A DNA stretch of 64,000 nt from Pocillopora verrucosa. Taxonomy: Eukaryota > Cnidaria > Anthozoa > Scleractinia > Pocilloporidae. Of the stretch, positions 47,819 to 59,744 are shown piece after piece. The notes beneath the pieces were generated by a model. That model did not search any database and was not told the origin of the DNA. It saw only the letters and a program-made list of their open reading frames with translations. The stretch lies in NCBI RefSeq assembly GCF_036669915.1, contig NC_089325.1, positions 5,192,900 through 5,256,899 of the forward strand, in the 5' to 3' direction. Position numbers and translations under genes: made by a program. Each line of letters starts with the position of its first letter. Positions within the stretch are counted from its first letter, which is position 1.

Positions 47819-47995
47819 CTGACCTTATACAATTTTATTTACTTTATACTGCTGTATATTTCTTTTTTTTTTTAAAAAATGTAAAACAGAAAAACATAAT
47901 AAAATATAAAAAATAATAAAAACAAAACAAAAAAGAAAAAAAAAACAAAAAAAAGAAAAAAACAAACATAAATAATAAATAAATTAATAATCTGG
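47775..47995. repeat. (TTTA)n and A-rich low complexity
   Basis: About eight TTTA units, then about 120 bp of nearly pure A with scattered C, G and T. The Phe-rich minus ORF is an artefact. Confidence 0.75.
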
Positions 47996-48456
47996 AAATA
48001 CAATCCTTTGGGCTGATATAGAACAAGCCAATGCAACAAAATAATATGAATACTGCTTTAAAAGTAAAGGTACAATATATGACTCATCATTTTACAATTT
48101 GTAACACTGTACATATGATGATATTCTTAAATCCAAACCTTAAACAGCCTAAATTATTTTAATCTGCATTGCTTGCTGTGTCCAAATAACTTCAGTGGTA
48201 GGGATAAAGTTTCCTCCAATCCTACTGCCATGTCACACAAGAATTTATGATACAGAATATCCCTCCATAAATGATTTCTCAGAATTGTCTAGTGCAGACA
48301 AACATGTACACTTTACTTATAAATCTAGATGAAGTACCTATTAACAGGGGAATATTCACATTATATATCTTTGCACAGAAATGTGAAAATCCAGCTTCAA
48401 CATGATACAAAATTACAATGACTTCAGTGCAGACAAAAATGAGAGAAATGGAGGGG

Positions 48457-51400
48457 TTAAACCATTTCTTTAGCAGTTCCTGTAGTTCCAGATTTTTTTC
48501 CCTTGCAATGTGAAAGATAACACCGATACGAAATCAATGCAATCAGAATGACAACAATGATTGTAGCAGAAATAGCCCATGCGATAACGGCATGATTTGT
48601 GTTATCTGCTCCTGCAAAAGAAGAAAAAGAAAGTTAAAGAATGACAAGTACAATTAATGATTAAAAGAAGTACCGGTAATGATTAAGATTTTATAAATGA
48701 TTGTGTTCAACCTGGTTAACTTTTTTAGGATACATTAAGAGAGATTCACATTAGAGAAAAGCACTCCAGATGAACTTTCAGCTAAATTAATAAGCATTAC
48801 ATACATCATGCATGTGTTGATTAAAGGACTGAGTGAGTGACTGACAAATTGATAGATTTTTCAAATTAATAATTAAAAGCATAATTCATGAGAATTTCAA
48901 ATATCTTTTGAACACAAGAACCCAAAATTTGACATGGTTTATGTCTACTTGAAAAAAAAAACTACTAACAGTACCCAAGTGCATATTAATTTAAGATATA
49001 CATGTAGCTACCTCATGTTGTATAGTAGCTTAGTAGTAAACTAAGTGAAATTAAATGTGTGAATCAATTTGCTGATGCACTGAATTTAAATTTCAAACCC
49101 AATATGATGGAGCTTAAGCTTCACACTCCATCTTCTTTTTGTTAACCATTAGGTACCTAAATTTAATCCTTAATTTTTCATCCCAGCTGCATGAATGATG
49201 CCTTTTTACCTTGAGAACCTGTACTGGTTGTAACTGTTGTAGCCTGTGTTATCTTTGGTTTACCTGCAATAAGGAAAATGAGAAGTCTGTGGCATGCATG
49301 CTATAGTAAGTAAAAAAAGAAAGAGTCATACAAGCCTTATGAGATTCTGGCTGCAGTGAAACCTCGCACCAGTCAAGGCATTGAGTGGGATGAATCATAA
49401 CTATATCATAATTATGTGACTCTTGTTGTCATTTTTATATTTAGAACAAATTAAAGCAAGAAAAACTGTATAATAAACAGTGTGCTAAATTTACCTCACA
49501 AAGAAAGTTTTTTCAGCAACTAAGACACTATTTGTAAGTTAATTATATTCTTCTAGAGTATTTCCTTATCACATACACCGTTTTACCTGAAGAAACCTGT
49601 TCTGTAGGGCCTGAGTCTGTCTTAACAGTTGTCACCTTTGTTGGCTCTGGCTTATCTGCAATGATGAAAAAGCAAGTTTGTGTCATCACTGTTTATACAT
49701 AAAGTTACAATGTAGCTGTTCACCTTTTTAGTAAACAGATACAAAAGTTCAAGTTGGAAGTTATATGATTCTACCATATGAAAATGTCCAAACCTAAAGC
49801 AATGAAGGTTATTTTTAATAACACAAATTCCTTATCCTATATTCTAATTTTTTTCTTCACTGTGATATATGAGCCCCAATTTACTTGGTTGGACAATCAC
49901 ATTTCAGTTGCACAATCACTAAATTTAGCACAGCATTAATTTCTCAGGTCACTGTCAGGGCCACAGTCACCAAGCTTGCACAAACCTTAAATACCATTTT
50001 TGAGGTATTCAATAAATAGCTACATGCACCAAAGGATGCTCTTTAGATATGTACCCTTGGCTGACTGAGATATATGCACATCCTGAGGTATTTTATTTAA
50101 AACAATGCAAGAGGCAACCAGGATATTCTGAAATCAAGTAAATTAACCCATTAACTCCCAAGATCTGATTGTTAATTCTCCCCTCTAGCTGCTACACATT
50201 TTCTTGTAAATTGGTTATGAAAAATGTTAAATTGTAAATTGGTTATGAGAATTTGGTGTTCAATCAAGGTAACATCTTGTACCTGATATGTTCAAGTATT
50301 CTCACTACCTGTTTGCTGGATAATGTATGGATATTATGGGGAGAAGTTACATGTTAATCACTTCTAGGAGTTAAAGTGACTTCACCTTCAACAGTCAGTA
50401 CAAAACTCTTCAACGGTTGGTCTGTAGTACAATTGTGGTTAGATCCTAGGCAGTAAGGATATAACTTGTAATAGCCCTCCATTAACTTGGTTACCGCTCT
50501 TAGGGTGATATTTAGTGTGTTATCTCCTGAATGTCTAAGAAGGTAATTTTCTTTGCACTCAGGCACCTCAATGTAACAAGTTCCACTACCATCTTCTCCT
50601 TTTGAGAGCTTGATCAGGCGCAGTAAAGGAAAGCCTTTACCGAGGTATGTGTATGCAGCCTGTTGATTGTTAACTGAGACGTTGACCATTATGGTCTTTG
50701 TTCCACCTACAGGAACTGTTGAAGAAAAAAGTATATCCAAATAAAATGTCATATTTATCATACACTTATACACTTCTTGAAAACCTAGGCAACTAAAAAG
50801 GATATTGAAACCTATGTTGTTATTTTAACCTCAGTTTGTACCCAAACATTAGAAGCTGCCTTTAAGTTGTTAGAGAATGAGTTAGTAACTTACCATTAGC
50901 TATAGGTCTAGAACAGGGTGGGAAATTTAGGCTTTCGACACTGTCAGCAGAGTCACTGGGAGTTTAATTCTACGTCAAAAGTGACTCCCTCTTTAGGCCT
51001 TGTTTTGGTTGATAATGTCCTTGTGAATGCAATGAGGGACTGATGTTTAAGAGCCAAAAACATGCAAGTCAGTCAATAGGAAAACTATAAACAGAAATAT
51101 ATTTTTTCACTTGCCATAGTAATTTGCAACACTCGGGTTAATAGCTCGTCCACATGTTGGTGCAGCTGTAAATTAAATGAAATATTGTGATTCCGGGGTC
51201 ACTTGCAGTAAAAAGTATTTTCACTTTTTCAAGAAGTCTTAAAATCCGGCCCTTTGAAGAGTTGCCATGATGTAGCCTTCTTTCAAGATCCTATTGTTCC
51301 GCTTTTGAGCTTCTAGTTATAAACCACAGGATTATGGCAATAAATTAGATTGTACCCTGCCTATCAGTCAAAGAGACAACCCCGTTATGGAAGATAGCAC

Positions 51401-51810
51401 TTCGTCTAATGTGCAAACAAAGGTAACGTGTTCCATTGCGCAGGCCCAATCGTGAAAAAAGAATCTACAATCACGTGACAGGAAATGCGAGCATTTACTG
51501 CGGTCGACCGAAACAATACATTGGCGAAACGGTTCGTTGGCCTCATTCATGTCGCACCGATTTCAAAGCTTAAATGAAGCGAAATCATAATTAATTGAAT
51601 CGATCTTTTTAGTCAGGATGGGCGTTGGTCCTGTCCAGTTTCGTGACTCTGCGATAATGATTAATGAGTCAGCAAAATTAGAAGACCACGCGGGTTTGTT
51701 CCTCACACGAAACGCCGAAACTAGCATGTGTTTTTGTTACACCCACCTCCATTCATGAGGATCATCCAAAATACAAGGCAAAACGTCATCTTGGGTGTGT
51801 ATTGGTCCAT
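48457..51810 (-). CDS. RA: Ig-like type I membrane protein
   Basis: Six exons on the minus strand: 51810-51747, 51165-51115, 50715-50386, 49655-49587, 49263-49210, 48611-48457; 723 nt, 240 aa, every junction phase 1. Exon 1 is a signal peptide (MDQYTPKMTFCLVFWMILMNG). Exon 2 (17 aa) begins AAPTCGRAINP. Exon 3 (110 aa) is the ectodomain with four cysteines (GTCYIEVPEC, YPYC, NHNC), DNTLNITLRAV and MEGYYKLYPYC, like the last strands of an Ig fold; I rate Ig-like as probable. Exons 4-5 are Thr-rich stalks (PTKVTTVKTDS). Exon 6 gives a helix (AISATIIVVILIALISY), CYLSHCKGKK and a short tail without signalling motifs. The intron after exon 2 starts with GC. RB is a clear paralogue, exon for exon. 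Confidence 0.8.
50145..50375 (+). repeat. Dispersed MITE-like repeat in an RA intron
   Basis: Runs from 'ttaacccattaactcccaag' to 'acttctaggagttaaag', ending about 10 bp from the exon 3 donor at 50386. It could influence splicing of that exon. Confidence 0.5.
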
Positions 51811-51947
51811 GACAGTCTGTGACTCACACAAATGAATAAAGGGGGCAGGCTTCTGGAGAATTCGTGGTGCTGCTTCTGTAGGAGAGTATAACAGGTAGTT
51901 AAGTATCATCAATTGAGTTCATAACGTAAATTAGCCACCGTAAAGAG

Positions 51948-51998
51948 TTCTAATGGAGAAGTTCCGAGCGTTAGCCCTTCGTCAGAGCGAAACGTGTA
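51948..51998. repeat. 'cgttagcccttcgtcagagc' motif upstream of RA
   Basis: The motif also sits just upstream of RB (about 59565-59598), and in reverse at 54418-54446. It is a widespread-looking repeat end or a shared 5' UTR element. Confidence 0.45.
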
Positions 51999-52055
51999 TT
52001 ACCCCTACTCACAGCAAATCGTTCAGAAAGTTATGAGACCGCTTTGCTCGACTCG

Positions 52056-53590
52056 ATGATGGCGGACAGCGCGAGAGTCCTGGATGGAGTTGCATGAAAA
52101 CGAGGTCAGAAACGCCAAGCCATCACGTCGCATTTCACTTCAAACATTTCGACTGTGTAAGTCAGACATCGCTCACGGAAAATGATATACCTGGCGCTTC
52201 TCTTCTTGGAAGAAAATCTGAGGAGTTAAAAATCTCAGAGCTTAAATTTTTTCTGAAAAGTCGTGGAGACGCGGGAAAAGGATTGAAGACAAGAGCAGAA
52301 CTGGTGAAGCGAGTGAATCACTACAGAAGAACAACCAAAGGTAAACAGGTGGTGGATTCAGATCCTCACAAAATATACAGCTGTAGAGAGGAAAAGCAAG
52401 GCATGAGTTCTGAGCCTGACACTGAAAGTAATAAATCAGTACAGTTTCCCAGCTCTGGATGTGGAACTTCACTTGAAAAGGTGCCTATGTTCACGCGGCT
52501 CCAATTTTGAAGTCTGGAAAAGCTATCGCCAATGTGGAACATCACACCTTTCCGACCACATTAGTAAAGGCAAGGCGTTTGTTAGACGACGAATATCTTG
52601 AAGATATTGACTGATTCAGGTACTTTTTCTTAAAAGGGAAGTGTTGCCACAGTTTCAGGAAAAGCGACCTTCATCATAATCTGAGAATTGCCCTAGGTAT
52701 CTTGTCTGGAGTTGTGGTGAATGCCTCTTGTTCGTGTGTGGCAGGAAAAGTTGGATTCTGTAACCACGTATTGGCGATGATATGCGAGGTAGCTTTATTT
52801 TCTTCTACTAACTCTAAAGATCTGAGTGAGGAACAGGATCAACAGTCCTCCGTGGCTTGTACTTCTCAACTCTAGCAGTGGCACAAAAAGGGTGGGGGAA
52901 AGAACATTGTACCTCAGCCAGTGATGGAAGTATAAGTGAGGAAAATAAAGGATACTGCATCCACTTTACGGTATGATATCAAACCTATGGTGCATGATGC
53001 CAGAATGAAAAATACGCATAACCAGGCTATGGAACAAAATCTTCAAGAGCAACTGAGAAAAATTGGTTTGCATTAGGCCTCTCTCAAATGGAGAATGTAC
53101 AGACTGATAAGGCAGGAGTTGGACATGTGGAAACAAAGCTTGGCAAATTTCAAGTTGGCAGTTCCTTATCATGACAAGTTCCACTAAGAGTCACAGTTTG
53201 AGGCCACTGTTTCTATTAACTGCATTTCAAGACTCAATCAAGTAAATAACCAGGCCTTAAGTTATCCCAGGTTTTTTCTCAGGGACATTGACAGAATTCA
53301 ACAGAAGAACACCTGCTAAGGTACTGCCCTATGGACTTGTGGAGTCAAAAGAATGTCCAACTTTAGTGCTACCCTGGATGCACAAGTAGTTGACTTTGGC
53401 TGTGTTGATTACTTTGGGATAGCAGAAGTAAAATGCCTGTATACCAAATATCATGTCATACCCCTTGATGCTTGCACAGATGTAAAGTTCTTCATGGAAC
53501 AGACAGGTGCTTCTGAGTGTAAATTGAAGGAGAAACCACCCCTACTATACCCATGTCTAGGGACATATGGCAGGAGCAAGGAGGTGTGAC
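52056..53590 (+). pseudogene. SAP/SWIM/YqaJ protein gene, decayed
   Basis: Pieces in changing frames give: a start MADSARVLDG at 52059; a SAP-like DNA-binding segment (DIPGASLLGRKSEELKISEL, FLKSRGDAGKGLKTRAELVK; 52190-52340); a SWIM zinc finger (ASCSCVAGKVGFCNH; about 52725-52775) with the C-x-C...C-x-H pattern; and a YqaJ/lambda-exonuclease-type end (FGIAEVKCLY, PLDACTDVKFF; 53410-53510), in which EVK is the catalytic E-x-K. Many stops and frameshifts lie between, so it is dead. From memory, ISL2EU transposons carry such a gene; the DDE gene facing it from the right supports that. Confidence 0.6.
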
Positions 53591-54546
53591 TTTATTTTTT
53601 TTTTACCAGGAAAGGCATTTATGTCCAATATATAGCATTCTTATTACTTTGAACATTTCATTACATTTGCTTCTACAAAGCTTTTCAGTGGAAATTGTCA
53701 GGCAAATAACAACAGTGATTGTGAAGTATTGTGCACAGTTACAGCTGGTTGACTCTGTAATCTACAGTTCTCCAGCAAAATCCATTTAGTTCTAACATCT
53801 CAGGTTGTATTTTTCAAACAGAATTGGTAATACCATGCTTCTATATTCATATATTCTTAACTGTCGCAAATTTATTTCTTGACTAGGAATTAATACCTTA
53901 CATCAATAAATTCTTACTGTTATTGTAGTTTTAATTTGTTGTGGGTTGAAATTTTCCAACCAGTTTGATTTTTGTTCTCCTTTGTTTCAAAGTATGCTGA
54001 AGAATACAAAGGAAAATTAAAACCAAAATGGTTTACAATTTACACCCAAAGATAATTTAAACACAACATAAACAACATAGTTGACATGGTCTATACAAAT
54101 ACAAAAGATGTCTCTCAATTACAATAAATAGTTGGAACAGTGGGGAAAATATTGTCGTTATCTTAATGCCCAATTTATAGTCCCTTACAGTCTAGGGAGA
54201 GAAGAGATTTGTTGGCAATTTATGGAATAAACAATTAATTAATGCTTCACTTGAGTATGATAGTCACATTGATATTATGTTAGATTGTGCATTACAACAG
54301 AATGCACACACTGCCCACATCTGGTTTACAATTCCCATTTGATATAGTGGAACAACTCTGTCCCAGATTTGAAAATTCTTAGAGGGTAATTTAGTGTTAA
54401 CTGAGTTGATTCCATCACTCTGACGAAAGGCTAACGCTCGAAACATCAGCTTTTTTACCCTTTGCGGTGCCTAATTTACATTTTCAACTCAATTCTTAAC
54501 ACTAAATAACCTGCTATACTCTCCCACTGATGCAGCACCAGTTTCT

Positions 54547-55440
54547 TTAGAAACTTACCCCTTTATTCATTTGAAAATTCTTAATCTTGTTGATGACACA
54601 TTTTACATGTATCCTTAAACTTGCAATTTCCTGTTTTTTTAGCACATCTTCTGCAGCCACATATGAAGATGTTCCAAGAAAGGGTGGCAAGTTTAAACTA
54701 ACTCCCAAAGGCAACAAATCCTGAATTGTGAATCCCTTATCTGCCATAACGGAGTCTTGTCATCAAATGGTAGATTTAAAAATCCACTCCTTCTGACAAT
54801 TTCTCGATCAGAGATTGAACCTGTATACAGTTGAATTTGAATGTCACTGCTCCACCAGGAGAAGTACCAATCAAACCCTTTCAAAGTTGTGTGATTTCTG
54901 TATGCACTGAAAAGTTCTCTATTCAATGGCAAGCTGCTTGGTATTTGACATTTAACCTCAGTACAGTCAACTATGACTTGAGTACATTTTGTACTTTACT
55001 TTAAAAGATTCAGACAGTCAATTACTTTTCTGCTGGGCCAAATGTTTATTTAACTTCCATAATTGACCAAGAAAGATTTTCTCCTTACAATATCAATACA
55101 ATAACAAACAGAAAAGTGATGAGAATAAAGAAAAAGATCAATTTGGGAATAATTAGTTGACCTAAAACTAACTTCTCTGAACAAACATTGTAAGAATTGT
55201 ATGGTTGACAATAAGGAGAAGTAAAAATTTGATCTGGGAGTTAAAGGGTTTAATATCCAATCTTGAAGAACAAAATTGAACCTACATTCTAAATATTCTA
55301 CTAACTGTAGATGCTGATACATTAAATAATTGAGCTAGATGGTCCTTTAGGAATCCTTGCCTTAGTCTACACATGACCATAAACAATTCATCAAGGGCCC
55401 TTAAAGATCTAGCTCTCCCCTTTGTTGTTATTAGAATGGC
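54547..55440 (-). pseudogene. DDE transposase (DDE_Tnp_4, ISL2EU-like), decayed
   Basis: The minus strand begins with a helical segment TTKGRARSLRALDELFMVMC, GFLKDHLAQLFNVSAST (55437-55305). After an inserted MITE it continues VDCTEVKCQIPSSLPLNREL, SAYRNHTTLKG, GSISDREIVRRSG (54970-54760). A one-base shift leads to MADKGFTIQDLLPLGV, LNLPPFLG, and IASLRIHVKCVINKIKNF (54747-54560). The first Asp (VDCTE), the second (SISD/MADKG region) and a C-terminal helical E-region are visible in family order. Frameshift plus insertion make it inactive. It converges with the SWIM/YqaJ gene, and together they form one element of about 4 kb. Confidence 0.65.
55050..55255 (-). repeat. Dispersed MITE-like repeat inside the DDE gene
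   Basis: The right end is 'gatctgggagttaaagggtt' and the body includes 'gtaagaattgtatggttgac', as at 44635-44842. It splits the transposase between its N-terminal helical segment and the first catalytic Asp. Confidence 0.6.
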
Positions 55441-56275
55441 CTAAAATGATCTTAAGTTATCTCTAAAATAACCTAAAACAACCTTGAGTGATGTGCTCAA
55501 TGATCTAAAATGACAAAAGAAAACCTTAAACACATGCATCCCAAGCTCACAGAAAACCTCGACAGACATGCAAGATATGAGTTAGTTCTCTTCATTTAAC
55601 ACGTAAAATGTTCATATTTTGAAATATTTTTGTAACTTGACCATATTTTGTTCCCCATATTGTTCCTTATCATGTGTTCAAATTCTTAACAGGATCCTCT
55701 TGCATCACACAATGCAAGACACTTTCATGGAGTGAACTGTTTGCTTTTTGTTGAGACGCAAGTGTTACATTTGCAGCAACTGACACAAAATTCAAGCAAG
55801 GCATCGCTTTGGGCATATGCCTACCAAGGTGTTTGGGGCTAGTTTCTGGTTTGCAATCACAAAAACCAAAGTGATGGTTAACAACCAAGTAGCTCAAAAA
55901 CGACCTTAAACTGAAATAATAATACAATGAATTCCCATTAATCAAAGTGAAAACTTTTGAAATTTAAGATAAAAGCATGTAAAAACAAATCTAACTTAAT
56001 TACAACTCAAATTGTAATGAAAACATAAAAGGCAACAAAGAAAACTGCCTTAATTAAAAGATTCCTGCAAACAGTCAATAGCTTAAGTGTTCTCAAACTA
56101 AAAGGTGGGCGTTCACTCATAGATGTTAAGTGTGATTTTTATGGGCTACTTATCACAAGGTACACAGTACAAAAGAATTTCAAGTACCTTTGTGTAAGCA
56201 AAATAAAAGAATAAACTCACATATACATTTCCCATGAAAGGAAAAACTTATTATCTCTACACCCAGACAAGACAT

Positions 56276-59200
56276 TCAATGTGAACAGTTTACTAAGGAT
56301 GAGTCAGTCTGTCTTCTAGTACATGCATTCTGACACAATCTTAATATGCGCACCCTGAGATGAGGTTGCACATAAACAACCACTGAAAATATAATCAGGA
56401 TGGCAACTATGATTGTAACAAAAACAGCCCCAATGATGACTTCATGATCTGTGTTTCCTGTACTCACAAAAGAAAAAAAGAGGAAAATTAAAGAATGAAA
56501 AGTACAATTAATGATTTAGAAAAAGTAAAAAATTAAGATTTTATAGGTTATTGTGTGTTCAACTTGGTTAACTTATTAGGATACATTTACGGAGATTCAC
56601 ATGAAAGTAATGCATTCCAGATGAACTTTGAGCTAAATTAATGAGCATTACATACTTCATGCATGTGTTGATTAACGGACTGACCGAGTGACTGACAAAC
56701 TGATAGATTTTCCAATTTAAAAGCTTCATCCATGAGACTTTTAAATATCTTGAAAACAAGAGCCCAAAATTTGACATGCTTTATGTCTATTTAAAAAAAA
56801 ATATAGTACTTGAGTGTATATTAATTTATGATATACATGTAGTCACCTCATGTTTTACAGCAGCTTAGTAGTAAACTAAGTGAAACTACATGTGCGAATT
56901 GATTTTCCGATGGACTGAATTAATTTTATACCCAATATAATGGGGCTTAAGCTTCACACTCCATCTTCTTGTTACCCATTAGATACCTAAATTTAATCAT
57001 TAATTTTTCATTCCAGTAGCTTAAACGATGCCTTTTTACCTTCAGAAACTGGTTCCTTGGAGCCTGAACCTGTAATGGTTGAGGCCTGTGTAGCATTTGG
57101 TTTTCCTGCAATTATGAAAATGGGAAGTCTGTAGCATGCATTCTAATTAAGTAAAAAAAAGGAAAAAGAGTCACACAAGCTTTATGAGAGTCTTACTGCA
57201 GTGAAACCTACAGTCAGTCAAGGCATTGAGTGGAATGAATTCATATTTATATTATAATTATGTGACTTTTGTTGTCATTTTACATTTAGAGCAAATTAAA
57301 GAAAGAAAAACTGCATAATTAACAGCTTACCAATTTGTCTCACAGAAAAAGCTTTCATGGTTAAGACACTAAGTTAATTATTATTCTGCTCGAGCATTTC
57401 CTCATAACATACACCTTTTTACCTGAAGAAACCTGTTCTGTGGGGCTTGAGTCTGTCTCAACAGTTGTCACCTTTGTTGGCTCTAGCTTATCTGCAATGA
57501 TAAAAAAGCATCCCTCAATTAAACTCTGCCTTAATTTCTCAGGCCACTGTCTGGGTCACACTTACAGAGCTCATAAATACCATTTTGAAGTATTCAATAA
57601 ATAGCTACATGCAGACAATTATTATTCTGCTCAAGCATTTCCTCATTAGATACTCTACCATACAAAATTGTCCTAAAACCTAAAGCAATGAAAAGTAATT
57701 TTTATAACATAAATTCCTTATTCTTCTTATGAATATATTTTTTTCTTCCCTGCTGTATATGAGCCACAGTTTATTTGGTTGTACAATCACATTAGTTGCA
57801 CAATCACTCAATTTAATTCAGCCCTAATTTCTCAGGCCATTGCCAGGGCCACACTTACAGAGCTCATAAATACAATTTTGAAGTATTCGATTAATAGTTT
57901 TATGCAGACAAGGATGCTCTTTAGATATGTACCCTAGGCTGACTGAGATAGAAACAAATCCTGAGGTACTTTATTTACAACAATGCAAGAGGCAATCAGA
58001 ATATTCTGAAATCAAGTAAATTAAAGTTTACCTGTAATAATCAGCTTGAAACTCTTCAATAGTTGGTCTGTTGTACAATGGTGGTAAAATCCTACGCAGT
58101 ACAGATATAACCTGTAAAAGCCCTCCATTAGCTTGGTTACCTCTTTTATTGTGATAGTAATAGTTTTATGTCCTGAATGTCTCAGACCATAGTTTTCTTT
58201 GCACTCAGGCACCTCATGGTAACAGGTTCCACTACCAACTTCTCCTTTACGAAGCTTGATCAGGCGAATAACAGGGGAGCCTTTGCCAAGGTAAAGGTAG
58301 TTAGACTTTTGAATTTTAAACGATATGTTCACCGTCATGTTCAGTGTTTCACCTACAGGAACTGTAGAAAAAACCAAATAAAATGTAATATTTGTCATAC
58401 ACTTAAACACTTTTTGAGACCCTGAGTGACTGAAAAGGATATTGAAGCACATACTGTTATTTTAACCTTGGCACATACCCAAACACAATTAGAAGCTGCC
58501 TTGAAGTTGTTAGAAAATGAGTTACTAACTTACTATTAGCTGTAGGTTAAGAACAGGGGTGGGAAATTTGGGCTTTTGACCTTTCAGTAGTCACCATGAG
58601 TTTCTATTAATTCTGAGTCACAAGTGATTCTCTTAGGGTCTTTTTTTTTCTAATAATGTCCCTATGAATGCATCGAAGGACTGATGTTTAAGAGCCAAAA
58701 ACATGCAAATCAGTAAATAGGTAAATTATAAACAGGAATGTAGGTTTCACTTGCCACTAAAAATTTCAACCCTTGGATTGATAGCACCTCCAGTTCCTCC
58801 GCATGTAGGTGCAGCTGTAAATTAAATGAAATAGTGGTTCGAAGGTCAATTGACATAAAAAGTATTTGCGCTTTTTAAAAGTCTTAAAATCCGGCCCTTT
58901 GGAGAGTTGTCATGATGGAAGCTTCTTTGAAAGATCCTACCGTTCCGTTTTTGAGCCGCTAGTCATAAACCATAGGGTTGTGGCAATAAAATAGATTGCA
59001 CTGCCTACACTATCAGGGTGTCGTCCACTCTGTGAAAGGATAACACTCCGATCGTAGATCTGTGTTGAACAAGGGTAACGTGTTTCACTGCGCATGCCCA
59101 GTTGTACGTCATAAGTGAAGCGAAACGAAAGCGAAATGATATAATTCCACAATCACATGACAGAATGATAGGTAATATATTGCGGGCGATTAAAACTTCA

Positions 59201-59555
59201 AAGGCATTGGAAATATGTCTTGTAGGCCTCGTGCACCGATTTCAAAGCTTTACCGAAGTGAAATCATGATTACCTGAAACGATTTTTTTCCTTAGGATGG
59301 GCGTACTAGTTGTCGATCTTGTATAGTTTCGTGCTCTGCGATGACGTATCCACATCAGCTTTTTAGCTGCCATTTATCGACCTACGTGACAAATAAAGTA
59401 CGATGAGCGAGTAGGCAAAGTAACAAGATCGTGAGGGATTGTTCCACACAGAAACACCAAAAATAGAGCGCTTCTTTGTTACACCTACCTCCGTCCATAA
59501 ATAACATCCAAAATAAAAGAAGAGAAAACGTGATCTTAGGCGTATAGTCATCCAT
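56276..59555 (-). CDS. RB: Ig-like type I membrane protein, paralogue of RA
   Basis: Exons 59555-59489, 58814-58755, 58361-58032, 57491-57423, 57105-57040, 56457-56276; 774 nt, 257 aa, all phase 1. Exon 1: MDDYTPKITFSLLLFWMLFM, a signal peptide. Exon 2: AAPTCGGTGGAINPRVEIF. Exon 3 has the same length as in RA (110 aa) and the same four cysteines (GTCYHEVPEC, YLYC, YHHC), with many surface substitutions. Stalks: EPTKVTTVETDSSPTEQVS and KPNATQASTITGSG. Exon 6: helix VIIGAVFVTIIVAILIIFSV, then a tail longer than and unlike that of RA (VRILRLCQNACTRRQTDSS). The GC donor after exon 2 is shared with RA. Ligand unknown. Confidence 0.8.
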
Positions 59556-59744
59556 AAATGGAGAGGTTCCGAGAGTTAGCCCTTCGTCTGAGTGAGACTC
59601 GTACCGTCTGTTTACACAGAAAGATAACATTCTGAATAAGTTTTGGTATGTACTTTAACCTTGTCTGTTTTATCTCGCTGTCTCATTGGTTGATCGGGAC
59701 AATGCCGAGGTGCCGAGGGTGGTGGTTTACGCACAGATTTCTGG

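Noticed and set aside
47844-48026. Phe-rich ORF
   Set aside because: Translation of an A-rich low-complexity tract.
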